Of a DNA stretch of 64,000 nt, positions 1 through 11,927 are shown piece by piece. This DNA is from CAWHQZ01 sp963831645 (lineage in GTDB: Bacteria > Pseudomonadota > Alphaproteobacteria > Rhizobiales > Aestuariivirgaceae): the NCBI GenBank assembly GCA_963831645.1, contig CAWHQZ010000034.1:62001-126000 (forward strand), in the 5' to 3' direction. A program made the translations under genes and the position numbers. Below the pieces are notes generated by a model. It ran no database searches and was not told the DNA's origin. It was given only the letters and a program-made list of their open reading frames with translations. The number at the start of each line of letters is the position of its first letter. The stretch's first letter is position 1.

Positions 1-1
1 G

Positions 2-64
2 CTCCGCGGCAAACAGGATATCGAGGAATTCCGGGAAACGATCGAAGCGGCCCTAGCCGGCTAG
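2..64 (+). CDS. C-terminal end of an upstream gene (possibly DsbA-like)
   Basis: The first 63 bases form an open frame ending in TAG at 62-64, encoding the last 20 residues of a protein that begins outside the window (it ends ...FRETIEAALAG). The helical, charged tail would fit the end of a thioredoxin-fold DsbA-type protein, and dsbA often sits just upstream of smc in Hyphomicrobiales, but 20 residues cannot prove this. The identity is inference from gene order only. Confidence 0.4.
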   Translation, partial: LRGKQDIEEFRETIEAALAG

Positions 65-113
65 CGTTCCGGCCAGCTCCGGTCGACAAGGCGATCGGGG
101 GACTTGAGGCAAT

Positions 114-3569
<3,456 letters not shown>

Positions 3570-3610
3570 AAAGCGAAAGATTACAGATAGTTGCGCACCC
3601 CGCCCTGCGC

Positions 3611-3639
3611 TTGACACCGTCCTACGCGCCAACTATGTT
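3611..3639 (+). promoter_or_regulatory. Sigma70-type promoter for the F0 ATP synthase operon
   Basis: TTGACA at 3611-3616 and TATGTT at 3634-3639 are separated by exactly 17 bases, a near-consensus -35/-10 pair lying 57 bp before atpI in the smc-atpI gap. It is the best-matching promoter I saw in the window and would start transcription near 3646. Assignment is by motif only. Confidence 0.6.
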
Positions 3640-3695
3640 CGCCCGCGATCTCGAGCGGGAATGCAATCCGGCTTCGAGATCCTAAACAGAAGCTC

Positions 3696-4043
3696 ATGGC
3701 TGAGGACAAGCTCAAGGATTTCGCGCGGCGCCTTGAGCAGTCCCGGCAGGCGCAGCGGGGCGGGAGCACTTCCAGAAACGAAGAAGGTTCTGCACTCGGC
3801 CTGGCGACCAGGGCGGTAACCGAACTGGTGGTCGGGCTGCTGGTAGCGATGGGGCTCGGTTGGATGCTCGACCGCTATCTGGGCACCCAGCCGTTGTTCA
3901 TGCTGGTGTTTTTGCCTTTGGGACTGGCTGCTGGTATCCTGAACGTGATGCGCCTCGGGCGCAGCAAGCAGGCGGAGGAGTTGCTGGGCGGTAACGAGCC
4001 GAACAAGCCCCCAGCCCCGACGAAGGACGAGGACGAGGACTGA
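3696..4043 (+). CDS. atpI: ATP synthase protein I (AtpI/AtpZ)
   Basis: Small membrane protein of the F0 operon, 115 residues. The first 50 residues are charged and hydrophilic; two hydrophobic segments follow (about residues 50-66 and 72-90, around ELVVGLLVAMGLGWMLDRYL), then a charged acidic C-terminal tail. This is the usual layout of the AtpI/AtpZ family, which helps assemble the c-ring and may act in Mg/Ca uptake. It is the first gene of atpI-atpB-atpE-b'-b and is separated from atpB by two bases, so the genes are co-transcribed from the promoter upstream. Family and position agree well. Confidence 0.9.
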   Translation: MAEDKLKDFARRLEQSRQAQRGGSTSRNEEGSALGLATRAVTELVVGLLVAMGLGWMLDRYLGTQPLFMLVFLPLGLAAGILNVMRLGRSKQAEELLGGNEPNKPPAPTKDEDED

Positions 4044-4045
4044 GC

Positions 4046-4825
4046 GTGGCGACGGAGACGGAACCGGCGGCAGGCACGGCGCAAGAGGCCGGCGCCCATA
4101 GCGCCATCGATCCGATCCATCAGTTCGAGATCGAGCGCATCTTTCCGATCAAGCTCGGCGTGATCGATGCATCGTTCACGAACTCGGCGCTGTGGGCGGT
4201 AATCGCCGTGCTGCTGGTCAGTCTGATCATGCTGCTCGCGCCCCGTCGGCTTGTGCCGACCCGCTTTCAGTCGGCTGTCGAGAGCCTCTATGAACTGGTC
4301 TTCGGCATAACCGAGGAGGTGCTCGGCCCCCACGGGCGGCAGTACTTCCCCTTCGTTTTCACGCTCTTCGTCTTCATCCTCTTCTGCAATCTGCTGGGAC
4401 TTCTTCCAGGCGCTTTCACGGTCACCAGCCACATCATCATCACGCTGGCGCTTGCCCTCATGGTTTTCCTGAGCGCAACCGCCATCGGCTTCGCCCGGAA
4501 CGGGCTGGGATATCTCAAGCTGTTCGCTCCGGCGGGAGTTCCGGTGGTGCTGCTGCCGCTGGTCGTGCTGATCGAGATCATCTCGTACTTCATCCGTCCC
4601 TTCAGTCTATCGATCCGCCTGTTCGCCAACATGATGGCCGGCCACATGATGCTCAAGGTCATCGCCGGCTTCGTGGTCCTTCTGGGTGTGACAGCAGGCT
4701 GGCTGCCGCTTGCGGCCATGGTTGCCCTGTTCGGGCTCGAGCTTCTGGTTGCCTGCCTGCAGGCTTATGTGTTCGCCCTGCTCACCTGCCTTTATTTCAA
4801 CGATGCCCTGCACGTCGATCACTGA
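4046..4825 (+). CDS. atpB: F0F1 ATP synthase subunit a
   Basis: Subunit a of the membrane F0 sector, which forms the two proton half-channels against the c-ring. The 259-residue product has five or six hydrophobic helices and the family signature around LSIRLFANMMAGH, which holds the essential arginine of the proton path. The start is GTG (4046), two bases after the atpI stop; the hydrophilic N-terminus before the IKLG motif is normal in alphaproteobacteria. The next gene, the c subunit, follows after a short gap with a strong ribosome site. Confidence 0.97.
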   Translation: MATETEPAAGTAQEAGAHSAIDPIHQFEIERIFPIKLGVIDASFTNSALWAVIAVLLVSLIMLLAPRRLVPTRFQSAVESLYELVFGITEEVLGPHGRQYFPFVFTLFVFILFCNLLGLLPGAFTVTSHIIITLALALMVFLSATAIGFARNGLGYLKLFAPAGVPVVLLPLVVLIEIISYFIRPFSLSIRLFANMMAGHMMLKVIAGFVVLLGVTAGWLPLAAMVALFGLELLVACLQAYVFALLTCLYFNDALHVDH

Positions 4826-4859
4826 TCCCGTCCAACCCCCCCATCAAAGGAGTGACAAG

Positions 4860-5084
4860 ATGGATGTTGAAGCAGCTAAGATGATCGGCGCAGGCATTGC
4901 GGCGATTGCGCTCGGCGGCGCCGGCGTCGGCATCGGCCACATATTCGGCAACTTCCTCTCGGGCGCGCTGCGCAACCCGTCCGCCGCAGCCGGGCAGCGC
5001 GGCACCCTGTTTCTAGGCTTTGCCTTCGCCGAAGCGACGGGACTCATCGGTTTCGCCGTGGCGATGCTGATCCTGTACGGCTGA
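4860..5084 (+). CDS. atpE: F0F1 ATP synthase subunit c
   Basis: The c-ring subunit, 74 residues, forming a two-helix hairpin. Helix 1 carries the glycine-rich packing motif (GGAGVGIG), the loop has the conserved R-N-P (ALRNPSAA) and helix 2 has the proton-binding glutamate in FAEATGLIGF. The start is the ATG at 4860, preceded by AAAGGAGTG at 4846-4854, the strongest Shine-Dalgarno sequence in the operon, as expected for a subunit made in many copies. Frames opening further upstream overlap atpB and are not real. Very secure. Confidence 0.97.
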   Translation: MDVEAAKMIGAGIAAIALGGAGVGIGHIFGNFLSGALRNPSAAAGQRGTLFLGFAFAEATGLIGFAVAMLILYG

Positions 5085-5086
5085 AG

Positions 5087-5572
5087 ATGCCTCAGCTCGA
5101 TCCCTCGACGTGGGCGCCACAGCTCATCTGGCTGGCGATCTCGTTCGCCGCTTTGTACTTCATCATGGCGAGAGTCGCCCTGCCGAGGGTCGGCGCCACG
5201 ATCGAAAGCCGCAAGGTTACCATCGCCGGTGATCTGGACGCTGCCCACTCGCTGAAGGGAGAGACCGAACGGGCGCTGGCCGATTACGACGCCGCCTTGG
5301 CCGGAGCCCGTGCCCGCGGCCAGGCAATCGCCCAGGACGGCCGCCAGAGACTTGACGCGGCACTGGAGCAGGAGCGGGCCAAACTCGACTCCGATCTCGG
5401 CAGGCAAATCATCAAGGCCGAAAAGCGCATCGGCGATCTGAGGCAGGCAGCCCTCGGGAGTGTAGAGCAGATGGCCTCCGAGCTCGCCGCGGCCATCGTC
5501 ACTCAGCTTGGCGGGTCGCGAATCAGCCGGAAGGCAGCCGCCGAGGTCGTCGCCAGGGTCAGGCCAGGCTAG
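5087..5572 (+). CDS. atpF2: F0F1 ATP synthase subunit b'
   Basis: One of two b-type stator subunits, 161 residues. One N-terminal membrane helix (about residues 10-30, around LIWLAISFAALYFIM) is followed by a long polar helix rich in A, E, R and K that would pair with subunit b to form the peripheral stalk. Phototrophs, cyanobacteria and alphaproteobacteria carry this divergent second b subunit. It lies two bases after atpE and 15 bp before atpF. Which of the two tandem genes is called b' follows the usual order (c, b', b). Confidence 0.92.
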   Translation: MPQLDPSTWAPQLIWLAISFAALYFIMARVALPRVGATIESRKVTIAGDLDAAHSLKGETERALADYDAALAGARARGQAIAQDGRQRLDAALEQERAKLDSDLGRQIIKAEKRIGDLRQAALGSVEQMASELAAAIVTQLGGSRISRKAAAEVVARVRPG

Positions 5573-5587
5573 GCGTCCCAAGAGCAC

Positions 5588-6079
5588 ATGGAAACGCTTC
5601 AGGAGGCCGAAACCTGGGTAGCCGTCGGGTTCGTCCTGTTCGTCCTGCTGCTCCTTTATCTGGGGGCGCCGCGGATGATCGCCAAATTTCTCGACGAACG
5701 GACGGCGCGCATCGCCAGGGAGCTGGAGGACGCAAAGAAGTTGCGCGAGGAAGCTCAAGCCCTCCTTGCCCAAGCGGAGAGGAAACGCCAGACCGCCGAA
5801 GCGGAAGTCGAGGCAATCCTGCAGCAGGCCAGGATTGACGTCGAAGCTTCAGCGTCCGAGGCGCGCCGCCGGTTCGCCGAGGCGATGGCGCGGCGGTCGG
5901 CCGGAGCGGAGCAGAAGATCGCGCAAGCCGAAGCACAGGCGATAAAGGACGTTCGCACCGCCGCAACGGAACTGGCCATCGACGCCGCCTCCAGCATTCT
6001 GCAAGACGACCTCAAGGGTCCCAGAGGGGAGAAACTCATCGACAAGAACATCGCCGAGATCAAGACGCGTCTGCGTTGA
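5588..6079 (+). CDS. atpF: F0F1 ATP synthase subunit b
   Basis: Second stator subunit of F0, 163 residues, with one N-terminal membrane helix (about residues 11-28, VAVGFVLFVLLLLYLG), then a basic turn and a long amphipathic helix with heptad-like alanine, glutamate and arginine content. It closes the operon; no delta, alpha, gamma, beta or epsilon genes follow. F1 genes lie in a separate locus in most alphaproteobacteria, which fits. The next gene, gcvP, is convergent, with only about 50 bp between the two stops and no clear terminator hairpin. Confidence 0.94.
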   Translation: METLQEAETWVAVGFVLFVLLLLYLGAPRMIAKFLDERTARIARELEDAKKLREEAQALLAQAERKRQTAEAEVEAILQQARIDVEASASEARRRFAEAMARRSAGAEQKIAQAEAQAIKDVRTAATELAIDAASSILQDDLKGPRGEKLIDKNIAEIKTRLR

Positions 6080-6131
6080 TCGGATAGCGCGGCTTCGCCC
6101 GAAAATGCTGCGGCACGGCTCGCGACCGTCG

Positions 6132-9053
6132 CTACTCCGCGGCTTCCTGGTAGTCCTCCATGGGAGGACAGGTGCATACGAGAGCGCGATCTCCCTGCAC
6201 GTTGTCGACCCTGGCGACCGGCGGCCAGTATTTGTTGTCGCGTCGGGTAGGCAGCGGGAAATAGGCCTTCTGCTTCGAGTAGGGCTTCTTCCAGTCGCCG
6301 AGCAGGCGCCGGTGGGTGTGGGGAGCATTCTTGAGAACGTTGTCCAGGGGATCGGCCTTGCCCTCCTCTACTTCCTGAATCTCACGGCGAATGGCGATCA
6401 TCGCATCGCAGAAGTGATCGAGCTCGCGCTTCGATTCCGATTCCGTCGGCTCGACCATCATGGTGTCGGCGACCGGGAATGACATGGTCGGCGCGTGATA
6501 GCCGAAGTCGACCAGCCGCTTGGCGACATCCTCGACGGTGATGCCGCAACGCTCGCGCATGCCGCGCATGTCGATGATACATTCATGGGCGACGTGACCC
6601 TTGGGGCTCGTGTAGACGACGGGGAAATGAGGCGCCAGACGCCTGGCGACGTAGTTGGCATTGAGGATAGCCGTCTTGGTCGCCAAAGTCAGGCCGGCCC
6701 CGCCCATCATCGTGATGTAGGTCCACGAAATCGGAAGTATCGAGGCCGACCCCCAGGGCGCGGCGGCGACCTGACCCAGCGCCTGGTTGCGGCCGGCCGC
6801 CGGATTGACACCGGTGACGACGCGATGGCCAGGCAGATAGGGGGCAAGGTGCGCCTTGACGCCGATCGGTCCCATGCCCGGTCCACCGCCGCCATGCGGA
6901 ATACAGAACGTTTTGTGCAGATTGATGTGACAGACGTCTGCTCCGAGCTCGGCCGGACGCACCAGGCCCACCTGGGCATTGAGGTTGGCGCCGTCGAGAT
7001 AGACCTGACCGCCATGTTCATGAACGACATCGCACATGTCCTTGATGGCTTCCTCGAACACTCCGTGGGTCGAGGGATAGGTGACCATCAACGCCGCGAG
7101 ACGATGCGTGTGTTCTGCGGCGCGGGCTCGCAGGCTGGCCAGATCTACGTTGCCGCGTTCGTCGCAGGCAACAGGAACCACCTTCAGACCCGCCATCACG
7201 GCTGAAGCGGGATTGGTGCCGTGGGCCGACACCGGGATCAGGCAGACATCGCGTTGACTTTCGCCGCGGGCCGCGCAGTAGCCGCGGATGGCCAGAAGGC
7301 CGGCATATTCGCCCTGGCTGCCGGCGTTGGGCTGCAGGGAAACCGCATCGAAACCCGTGATCTCCATCAGCATGGCTTCGAACTCCTCGAACAGCTGCTG
7401 ATAGCCCTGCGATTGCTCCAGTGGTGCAAAGGGATGCATGTGCGCGAAGCCGCGCCAGGTCACCGGTATCATCTCGGTGGTCGCGTTCAGCTTCATCGTG
7501 CATGAGCCGAGCGGGATCATCGAACGATCGAGGGCGATGTCCCTGTTTTGCAGATAGCGCAGGTAGCGCAGCATTTCCGTTTCGGAGTGGTAGAGCGAGA
7601 AAACCGGATGCGTCAGGTAATGCGACTTGCGCCGCAGCCCCTCCGGCAGGACCTCGACCAGGCGCCCGTCGAGGTCATCGATGTCGACGAGACCGGCAGC
7701 GTCGGTTCTGAAGCACGCAAGTAGCTTCTCCAGCTCGCCGCGCCTGGTGGCCTGGTCAAACGAAACGCCGAGGTGATCGGCATCGACGAAGCGCAGATTG
7801 ATGCGCTTCTCGCGCGCCTTGGCAAGCAGCATGCCCGCCCGGCCGGGCACGTGAACGGTCACCGTGTCGAAGAACGCCCGGGTAGCGACCTCGTAGCCGA
7901 ACGATCTCAGTGCGGATGCGAATATCTCCGCCATGCGATGGGTGCGCTCGGCCGTCTTTCTGATTCCAGCCGGGCCGTTGTAGACGGCGAACATCGCTGC
8001 GATCACTGCCAGCAGCACCTGCGCGGTGCAGATGTTGCTCGTGGCTTTTTCGCGGCGAATGTGTTGTTCGCGCGTCTGCAGCGCCATGCGCATGGCTGGG
8101 TGGCCCTCGCCGTCGACCGAGACACCGATGATGCGTCCCGGCATGGTGCGCCGGAACTCGTCGCGCGCGGCAAAAAAAGCCGCGTGCGGCCCGCCGTAGC
8201 CCATCGGCACGCCGAACCGCTGTGCCGAACCAACTGCGATATCCGCGCCGAGCTCGCCCGGCGGCGTCAGGACAGCCAGAGCCAGGAGATCGGTCGCCAT
8301 CACGGCCAGGGCGCCGGCGCTGTGCAGCCTGGTCACCAGCGAACGGAAATCGCGCACCTCACCGGAAGATCCCGGGTAGGAAAGAAGCGCCCCGAAAAAT
8401 CGCGCAACATCCATGTCCTGCTCGGGATCGCCGATAACGATATCGAAGCCGAGGGAGCAGGCTCGGGTCTCGACGACGCCAACGGTCTGGGGATGAGTAT
8501 CCCGGTCGACGAAAAAGGCATTTGCCGAAGACTTCGCCGCCCGTTTGGCCATCGCCATGGCCTCCGCCGCCGCAGTGCCCTCATCAAGCAGGGACGCGTT
8601 GGCAAGCGAAAGACCCGTGAGATCGATCACCATCTGCTGGAAAATGAGCAGGGCCTCCAGGCGGCCCTGGCTGACCTCCGCCTGATAGGGGGTGTAAGCC
8701 GTATACCACCCCGGATTCTCCAGCACATTGCGCAGGATCACCTTCGGCGTGATGGTGCCGTAGTAGCCCATGCCGATCATCGATGTGAAAACCTGATTGC
8801 GTTCGGCCATGGTTCGCAAATAGGACATCGCCGACCGTTCCGCCTTGCCAGGCGGTATCGCCAGCGACCGGCGGGAGCGGATTTTTGCAGGCACCACCTC
8901 GCCGATGAACTCATCGAGCGTGCCGGCACCCAGAAGCCGCAGCATTGCCGCGCGCTCGGCCTCGTCGGGACCGATATGGCGGGCGACGAAATTGGCGCCG
9001 GGCTCGAGATCCTTCAGCAATGGACGGACAGCCGTCATGATGGCGCTCCTCAT
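6132..9053 (-). CDS. gcvP: Glycine dehydrogenase (decarboxylating), P protein
   Basis: P protein of the glycine cleavage system: a PLP enzyme that decarboxylates glycine and passes the aminomethyl group to the lipoyl arm of GcvH. At 973 residues it is the fused single-chain form. The PLP lysine lies in INLHKTFCIPHGGGGPG near residue 714, with the glycine-rich loop just after it; the N-terminal half is the pseudo-catalytic repeat. The ATG start overlaps the gcvH stop by four bases (ATGA), so translation is coupled. Last gene of the gcvT-gcvH-gcvP operon, expected to be controlled by the glycine riboswitch at its head. Confidence 0.97.
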   Translation of the reverse strand: MRSAIMTAVRPLLKDLEPGANFVARHIGPDEAERAAMLRLLGAGTLDEFIGEVVPAKIRSRRSLAIPPGKAERSAMSYLRTMAERNQVFTSMIGMGYYGTITPKVILRNVLENPGWYTAYTPYQAEVSQGRLEALLIFQQMVIDLTGLSLANASLLDEGTAAAEAMAMAKRAAKSSANAFFVDRDTHPQTVGVVETRACSLGFDIVIGDPEQDMDVARFFGALLSYPGSSGEVRDFRSLVTRLHSAGALAVMATDLLALAVLTPPGELGADIAVGSAQRFGVPMGYGGPHAAFFAARDEFRRTMPGRIIGVSVDGEGHPAMRMALQTREQHIRREKATSNICTAQVLLAVIAAMFAVYNGPAGIRKTAERTHRMAEIFASALRSFGYEVATRAFFDTVTVHVPGRAGMLLAKAREKRINLRFVDADHLGVSFDQATRRGELEKLLACFRTDAAGLVDIDDLDGRLVEVLPEGLRRKSHYLTHPVFSLYHSETEMLRYLRYLQNRDIALDRSMIPLGSCTMKLNATTEMIPVTWRGFAHMHPFAPLEQSQGYQQLFEEFEAMLMEITGFDAVSLQPNAGSQGEYAGLLAIRGYCAARGESQRDVCLIPVSAHGTNPASAVMAGLKVVPVACDERGNVDLASLRARAAEHTHRLAALMVTYPSTHGVFEEAIKDMCDVVHEHGGQVYLDGANLNAQVGLVRPAELGADVCHINLHKTFCIPHGGGGPGMGPIGVKAHLAPYLPGHRVVTGVNPAAGRNQALGQVAAAPWGSASILPISWTYITMMGGAGLTLATKTAILNANYVARRLAPHFPVVYTSPKGHVAHECIIDMRGMRERCGITVEDVAKRLVDFGYHAPTMSFPVADTMMVEPTESESKRELDHFCDAMIAIRREIQEVEEGKADPLDNVLKNAPHTHRRLLGDWKKPYSKQKAYFPLPTRRDNKYWPPVARVDNVQGDRALVCTCPPMEDYQEAAE

Positions 9054-9427
9054 TCGGTTGTGGCGATGAAGGTCCGATAAGCGGCCTCGTCCATCAACCC
9101 GTCGAGCTCGGACTTGTCGGAGAGCCGGATTTTCATGAACCAGGCGGCGCCCTCGGCGTCCTTATTGACCTTGGCGGGCTCGGCCTCGAGGCCGGAGTTG
9201 ATCTCAATGACCTCACCGGACACCGGGGCATACACTTCGCTTGCCGCCTTTACCAATTCGACGACTGCCGCATCGCCGCCCTTGACCAGCTTTTTTCCCA
9301 TCGCCGGCAGCTCGACAAATACCACATCGCCGAGTTGTTCCTGCGCATGATGGGTGATGCCTACGGTGGCGGTGTCGCCGTCGACCTTCACCCATTCATG
9401 GTCCCTGGTGTAACGCTTCGTGCTCAT
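9050..9427 (-). CDS. gcvH: Glycine cleavage system H protein
   Basis: Lipoyl carrier of the glycine cleavage system, 125 residues. The lipoylated lysine is the K of VELVKAASEV, followed by the typical YAPVSGEVIEIN turn. I take the ATG giving MSTKRYTRDHEW as the start, because this is where H proteins normally begin and it leaves a short gap after gcvT; a frame opening ten codons earlier lacks family support. Sits between gcvT and gcvP, overlapping the gcvP start by four bases. Confidence 0.96.
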   Translation of the reverse strand: MSTKRYTRDHEWVKVDGDTATVGITHHAQEQLGDVVFVELPAMGKKLVKGGDAAVVELVKAASEVYAPVSGEVIEINSGLEAEPAKVNKDAEGAAWFMKIRLSDKSELDGLMDEAAYRTFIATTE

Positions 9428-9440
9428 CCCGGTCTCCTTG

Positions 9441-10583
9441 TCAGCGTTTGTAAGCATTCGGTACGAAAGGCAGTTTCGCTACGACCGCCCCCACCGTCCT
9501 CTCGCGCAGGATGAGGTGGACGCCGGTGCCGGTACTCGCGTGAGCGGCGTTGACATAGCCCATGGCTACCGGTCCGTTGATTGTCGGTCCAAAGCCCCCC
9601 GAGGTCACAACGCCTATGGCGCCGCCGTCTTTCGCTCTGATGATGGTCCCCTCCCGCGCAATTCCCCGGCCATCCGGTCTCAGACCGACCCGGCGCCGCG
9701 TCGGACCATTGGCGATCTCGGACCGGATGCGCGATTCGCCGAAAAACCCCCCTGCCTCCCGACGACGTTTGCCTACCGACCAGCCGAGGCCGGCTTCGAT
9801 GGGACTGGTCGTTTCGTCGAGATCGTGACCATAGAGGCATAGGCCGGCCTCCAGGCGAAGGGAATCACGGGCGCCCAAACCGGCGGGCTGCACTCTCTCG
9901 TCTGCGAGCAGTCGCTCAACAAGCGCAACGGCCCTGTCGGAGCTCACGGCGATCTCAAAGCCGTCCTCGCCGGTGTAGCCGGATCGCGCAACGGAACAGC
10001 CGATGCCGTCAAGATCGACCGTCATGACAGTCATGAACGGCATGGCAACAATACCTGCCGAGAGACGCGCCAGGACCTGCTCTGCCGCCGGGCCCTGGAG
10101 CGCGACCAGGGCACGATCCTCCAGGCTTTGCAGCTTCACGTCGTCGGGAAGGTGCTTCGCAATCCAGTCATAATCGACTGACTTGCGCGAAGCATTGACC
10201 ACGAGGCTGAGCGTACCTTCCTTATCCGCCGCAGCGGGCCGGCCGATCATCAGGTCATCGATGATCCCGCCATCCGGATTGGTAAGCTGTGTATATCGGA
10301 TGCGTCCGGGCGTAAGCCCCAGGATGTCGCCGGGCACGAGCATTTCCGCGGCCGCCGCCGTCGTCCGGTGGTCGGGCCCGACCAGAAAAGCTTGCCCCAT
10401 ATGGGAAACGTCAAAAAGCCCTGCCGCCTTGCGGGTGTGCAGATGCTCGGCAAGGATTCCCTGCTTGTACTGCACCGGCATCTCATAGCCGGCAAAGGGC
10501 ACCATGCGGGCGCCGAGCGAGATGTGCAGGCCGTGGAGAGCGGTGCGGCGCAGCGCGCCGTCAACGGATGCTGTATGAGCCAT
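9441..10583 (-). CDS. gcvT: Aminomethyltransferase, T protein of glycine cleavage
   Basis: T protein: takes the aminomethyl group from lipoyl-GcvH to tetrahydrofolate, releasing ammonia. The product of 380 residues shows the GcvT opening (LHGLHISLGARMVPFAGYEM), the DVSHMGQ motif, and the C-terminal barrel region with GYVNAAHA. The frame is open 40 codons upstream into the riboswitch; the ATG at 10583 matches the family start and leaves the RNA element as untranslated leader. First gene of the operon. Regulation by glycine through the tandem aptamer is strongly implied. Confidence 0.96.
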   Translation of the reverse strand: MAHTASVDGALRRTALHGLHISLGARMVPFAGYEMPVQYKQGILAEHLHTRKAAGLFDVSHMGQAFLVGPDHRTTAAAAEMLVPGDILGLTPGRIRYTQLTNPDGGIIDDLMIGRPAAADKEGTLSLVVNASRKSVDYDWIAKHLPDDVKLQSLEDRALVALQGPAAEQVLARLSAGIVAMPFMTVMTVDLDGIGCSVARSGYTGEDGFEIAVSSDRAVALVERLLADERVQPAGLGARDSLRLEAGLCLYGHDLDETTSPIEAGLGWSVGKRRREAGGFFGESRIRSEIANGPTRRRVGLRPDGRGIAREGTIIRAKDGGAIGVVTSGGFGPTINGPVAMGYVNAAHASTGTGVHLILRERTVGAVVAKLPFVPNAYKR

Positions 10584-10627
10584 CACGCGTCTCCAACAAG
10601 GGACAGGGTCCGCCAACGAGCGGCGGC

Positions 10628-10812
10628 GCCCCCTCTGTCGGAGAACCTGAGAGATTTCGTCCGGCGCCGGAACGCCTGACTTACGCCCTTCGGTGAGCGG
10701 CAAACGGGCCGCTGCTCTCCAGAGACTTTGGCAACGCGGTCCTCGGTGCCTGAGAGTTTCCGGGGCGGTTGCTCCTTCGGCGCCGGGTCAGTGACCCGAA
10801 CTCTCCCGCTGT
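10628..10812 (-). ncRNA. Tandem glycine riboswitch upstream of gcvT
   Basis: On the minus strand the leader of gcvT holds two glycine aptamers in series. Aptamer 1 (about 10812-10739) opens with GCGGGAGAG, has CCGAAGGAGCAA and closes with AACTCTCAGGCA. Aptamer 2 (about 10724-10628) opens with CTGGAGAG, has CCGAAGGGCGTAA and closes with AATCTCTCAGG and ACAGAGGGGGC. A short linker joins them, and the second ends 45 bp before the gcvT ATG. These are the class hallmarks of the cooperative gcvT riboswitch, which turns on glycine cleavage when glycine is abundant. A covariance-model search (Rfam glycine aptamer) would settle the exact ends. Confidence 0.93.
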
Positions 10813-10968
10813 AGCCGCGCCGTACCATGCATGACAGCACGGAACCGACGCGCGCTCACCCTAACTTTCGGGAGCATCTTGTCAAGGCAACGCGATGGCG
10901 CGTATGGCGGATTCGTTTGAAATCTGCCGGTCGCAATGGCTACAGATAGCCAAGAAAGCGAGTTCACA

Positions 10969-11457
10969 ATGACAGCACCCCTGCCCTCCTCTGCTCAACG
11001 CGTTGCCGAAGCCGCGGCCGCGGCCGGGATCGCAGTCCACGTGCGCGAAATGCCCGCAAGCACGCGTACTGCCGAGGACGCGGCGCGGGCTTGTTCGTGC
11101 ACCGTTGCTCAAATCGTCAAGTCGCTGGTGTTTCGCGGAGTTGAATCGGGAAAGCCTTATCTGCTTCTCGTATCGGGTGCGAACCGGGTTGATGAAAAAG
11201 CTGCTGCCGCGATCATCGGTGAGGCACTGATGCGGCCCGACGCGGACTACGTGCGGACGGTCACAGGTTTTTCAATCGGCGGCATTCCACCCTTCGGTCA
11301 CTCGACCGCCCTTGCAACTTATGTCGATCGCGATCTTCTTGAATTTGACGAGGTTTGGGCGGCCGCAGGAACGCCGCACTGTGTAATGCGCTTGGGCCCT
11401 GCCGACCTCAAGCGCGCTGCATCGGCAACAGTTCTGGACATCCGCGCGCCGGCCTGA
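10969..11457 (+). CDS. YbaK/EbsC-type aminoacyl-tRNA deacylase
   Basis: A 162-residue YbaK-superfamily protein, which hydrolyses mischarged aminoacyl-tRNA in trans. Visible features are the N-terminal PSSAQRVAEAA, the central AQIVKSLVFRG with the conserved lysine, the LVSGANRVDEK loop, GFSIGGIPPFGH (the signature G-x-x-P-F-G-H) and the C-terminal ELEF-like VDRDLLEFDEVWAAAG. This version belongs to the generic YbaK/ProX-like branch; the amino acid it clears cannot be read from sequence. Two in-frame ATGs are possible (10936 and 10969); the second gives the usual family length. Its stop overlaps the rnhA start by one base. Confidence 0.85.
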   Translation: MTAPLPSSAQRVAEAAAAAGIAVHVREMPASTRTAEDAARACSCTVAQIVKSLVFRGVESGKPYLLLVSGANRVDEKAAAAIIGEALMRPDADYVRTVTGFSIGGIPPFGHSTALATYVDRDLLEFDEVWAAAGTPHCVMRLGPADLKRAASATVLDIRAPA

Positions 11458-11927
11458 TGCCCAAATCTACCGTGCAAATCTATACCGATGGCGCGTGTTC
11501 GGGGAACCCGGGTCCCGGCGGCTGGGGGGCGATCTTGCGCTACAACGGCGTAGAAAAGGAAATGAAGGGAGGCGAAGCCTCAACCACCAACAACCGCATG
11601 GAGTTGATGGCCGCCATCTCGGCGCTCGAGGCGCTGAAGCGCGCCTGTGTGGTCGAGCTCTATACGGACTCGGTCTATCTGCGGGACGGCATCACCAAAT
11701 GGATTCACAACTGGCGGCGCAACGACTGGCGAACCAGTTCCAAAGCGCCGGTCAAGAACGCCGCCTTGTGGCAAAGGCTCCATGACGCCCTGGGCCAACA
11801 CGAGATCAGGTGGCATTGGGTAAAGGGGCATTCCGATCATCCGGAGAATCTTCGCGCCGATCAACTGGCACGCGATGGCATGGCGACATTCAAGAAGGCC
11901 CGAGGCTCGGCCCTCAGCAAATATTGA
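11457..11927 (+). CDS. rnhA: Ribonuclease HI
   Basis: Degrades the RNA strand of RNA-DNA hybrids. The 156-residue product carries all four catalytic acids: D in IYTDGACSGN, E in NNRMELMA, D in YTDSVYL and D in ADQLAR, with the HWVKGHSDHPEN handle region between the last two. The ATG at 11457 overlaps the previous stop (TGATG), which suggests translational coupling. The stop abuts the stop of the convergent peroxiredoxin gene with no spacer at all (TGATCA). Very secure. Confidence 0.96.
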   Translation: MPKSTVQIYTDGACSGNPGPGGWGAILRYNGVEKEMKGGEASTTNNRMELMAAISALEALKRACVVELYTDSVYLRDGITKWIHNWRRNDWRTSSKAPVKNAALWQRLHDALGQHEIRWHWVKGHSDHPENLRADQLARDGMATFKKARGSALSKY

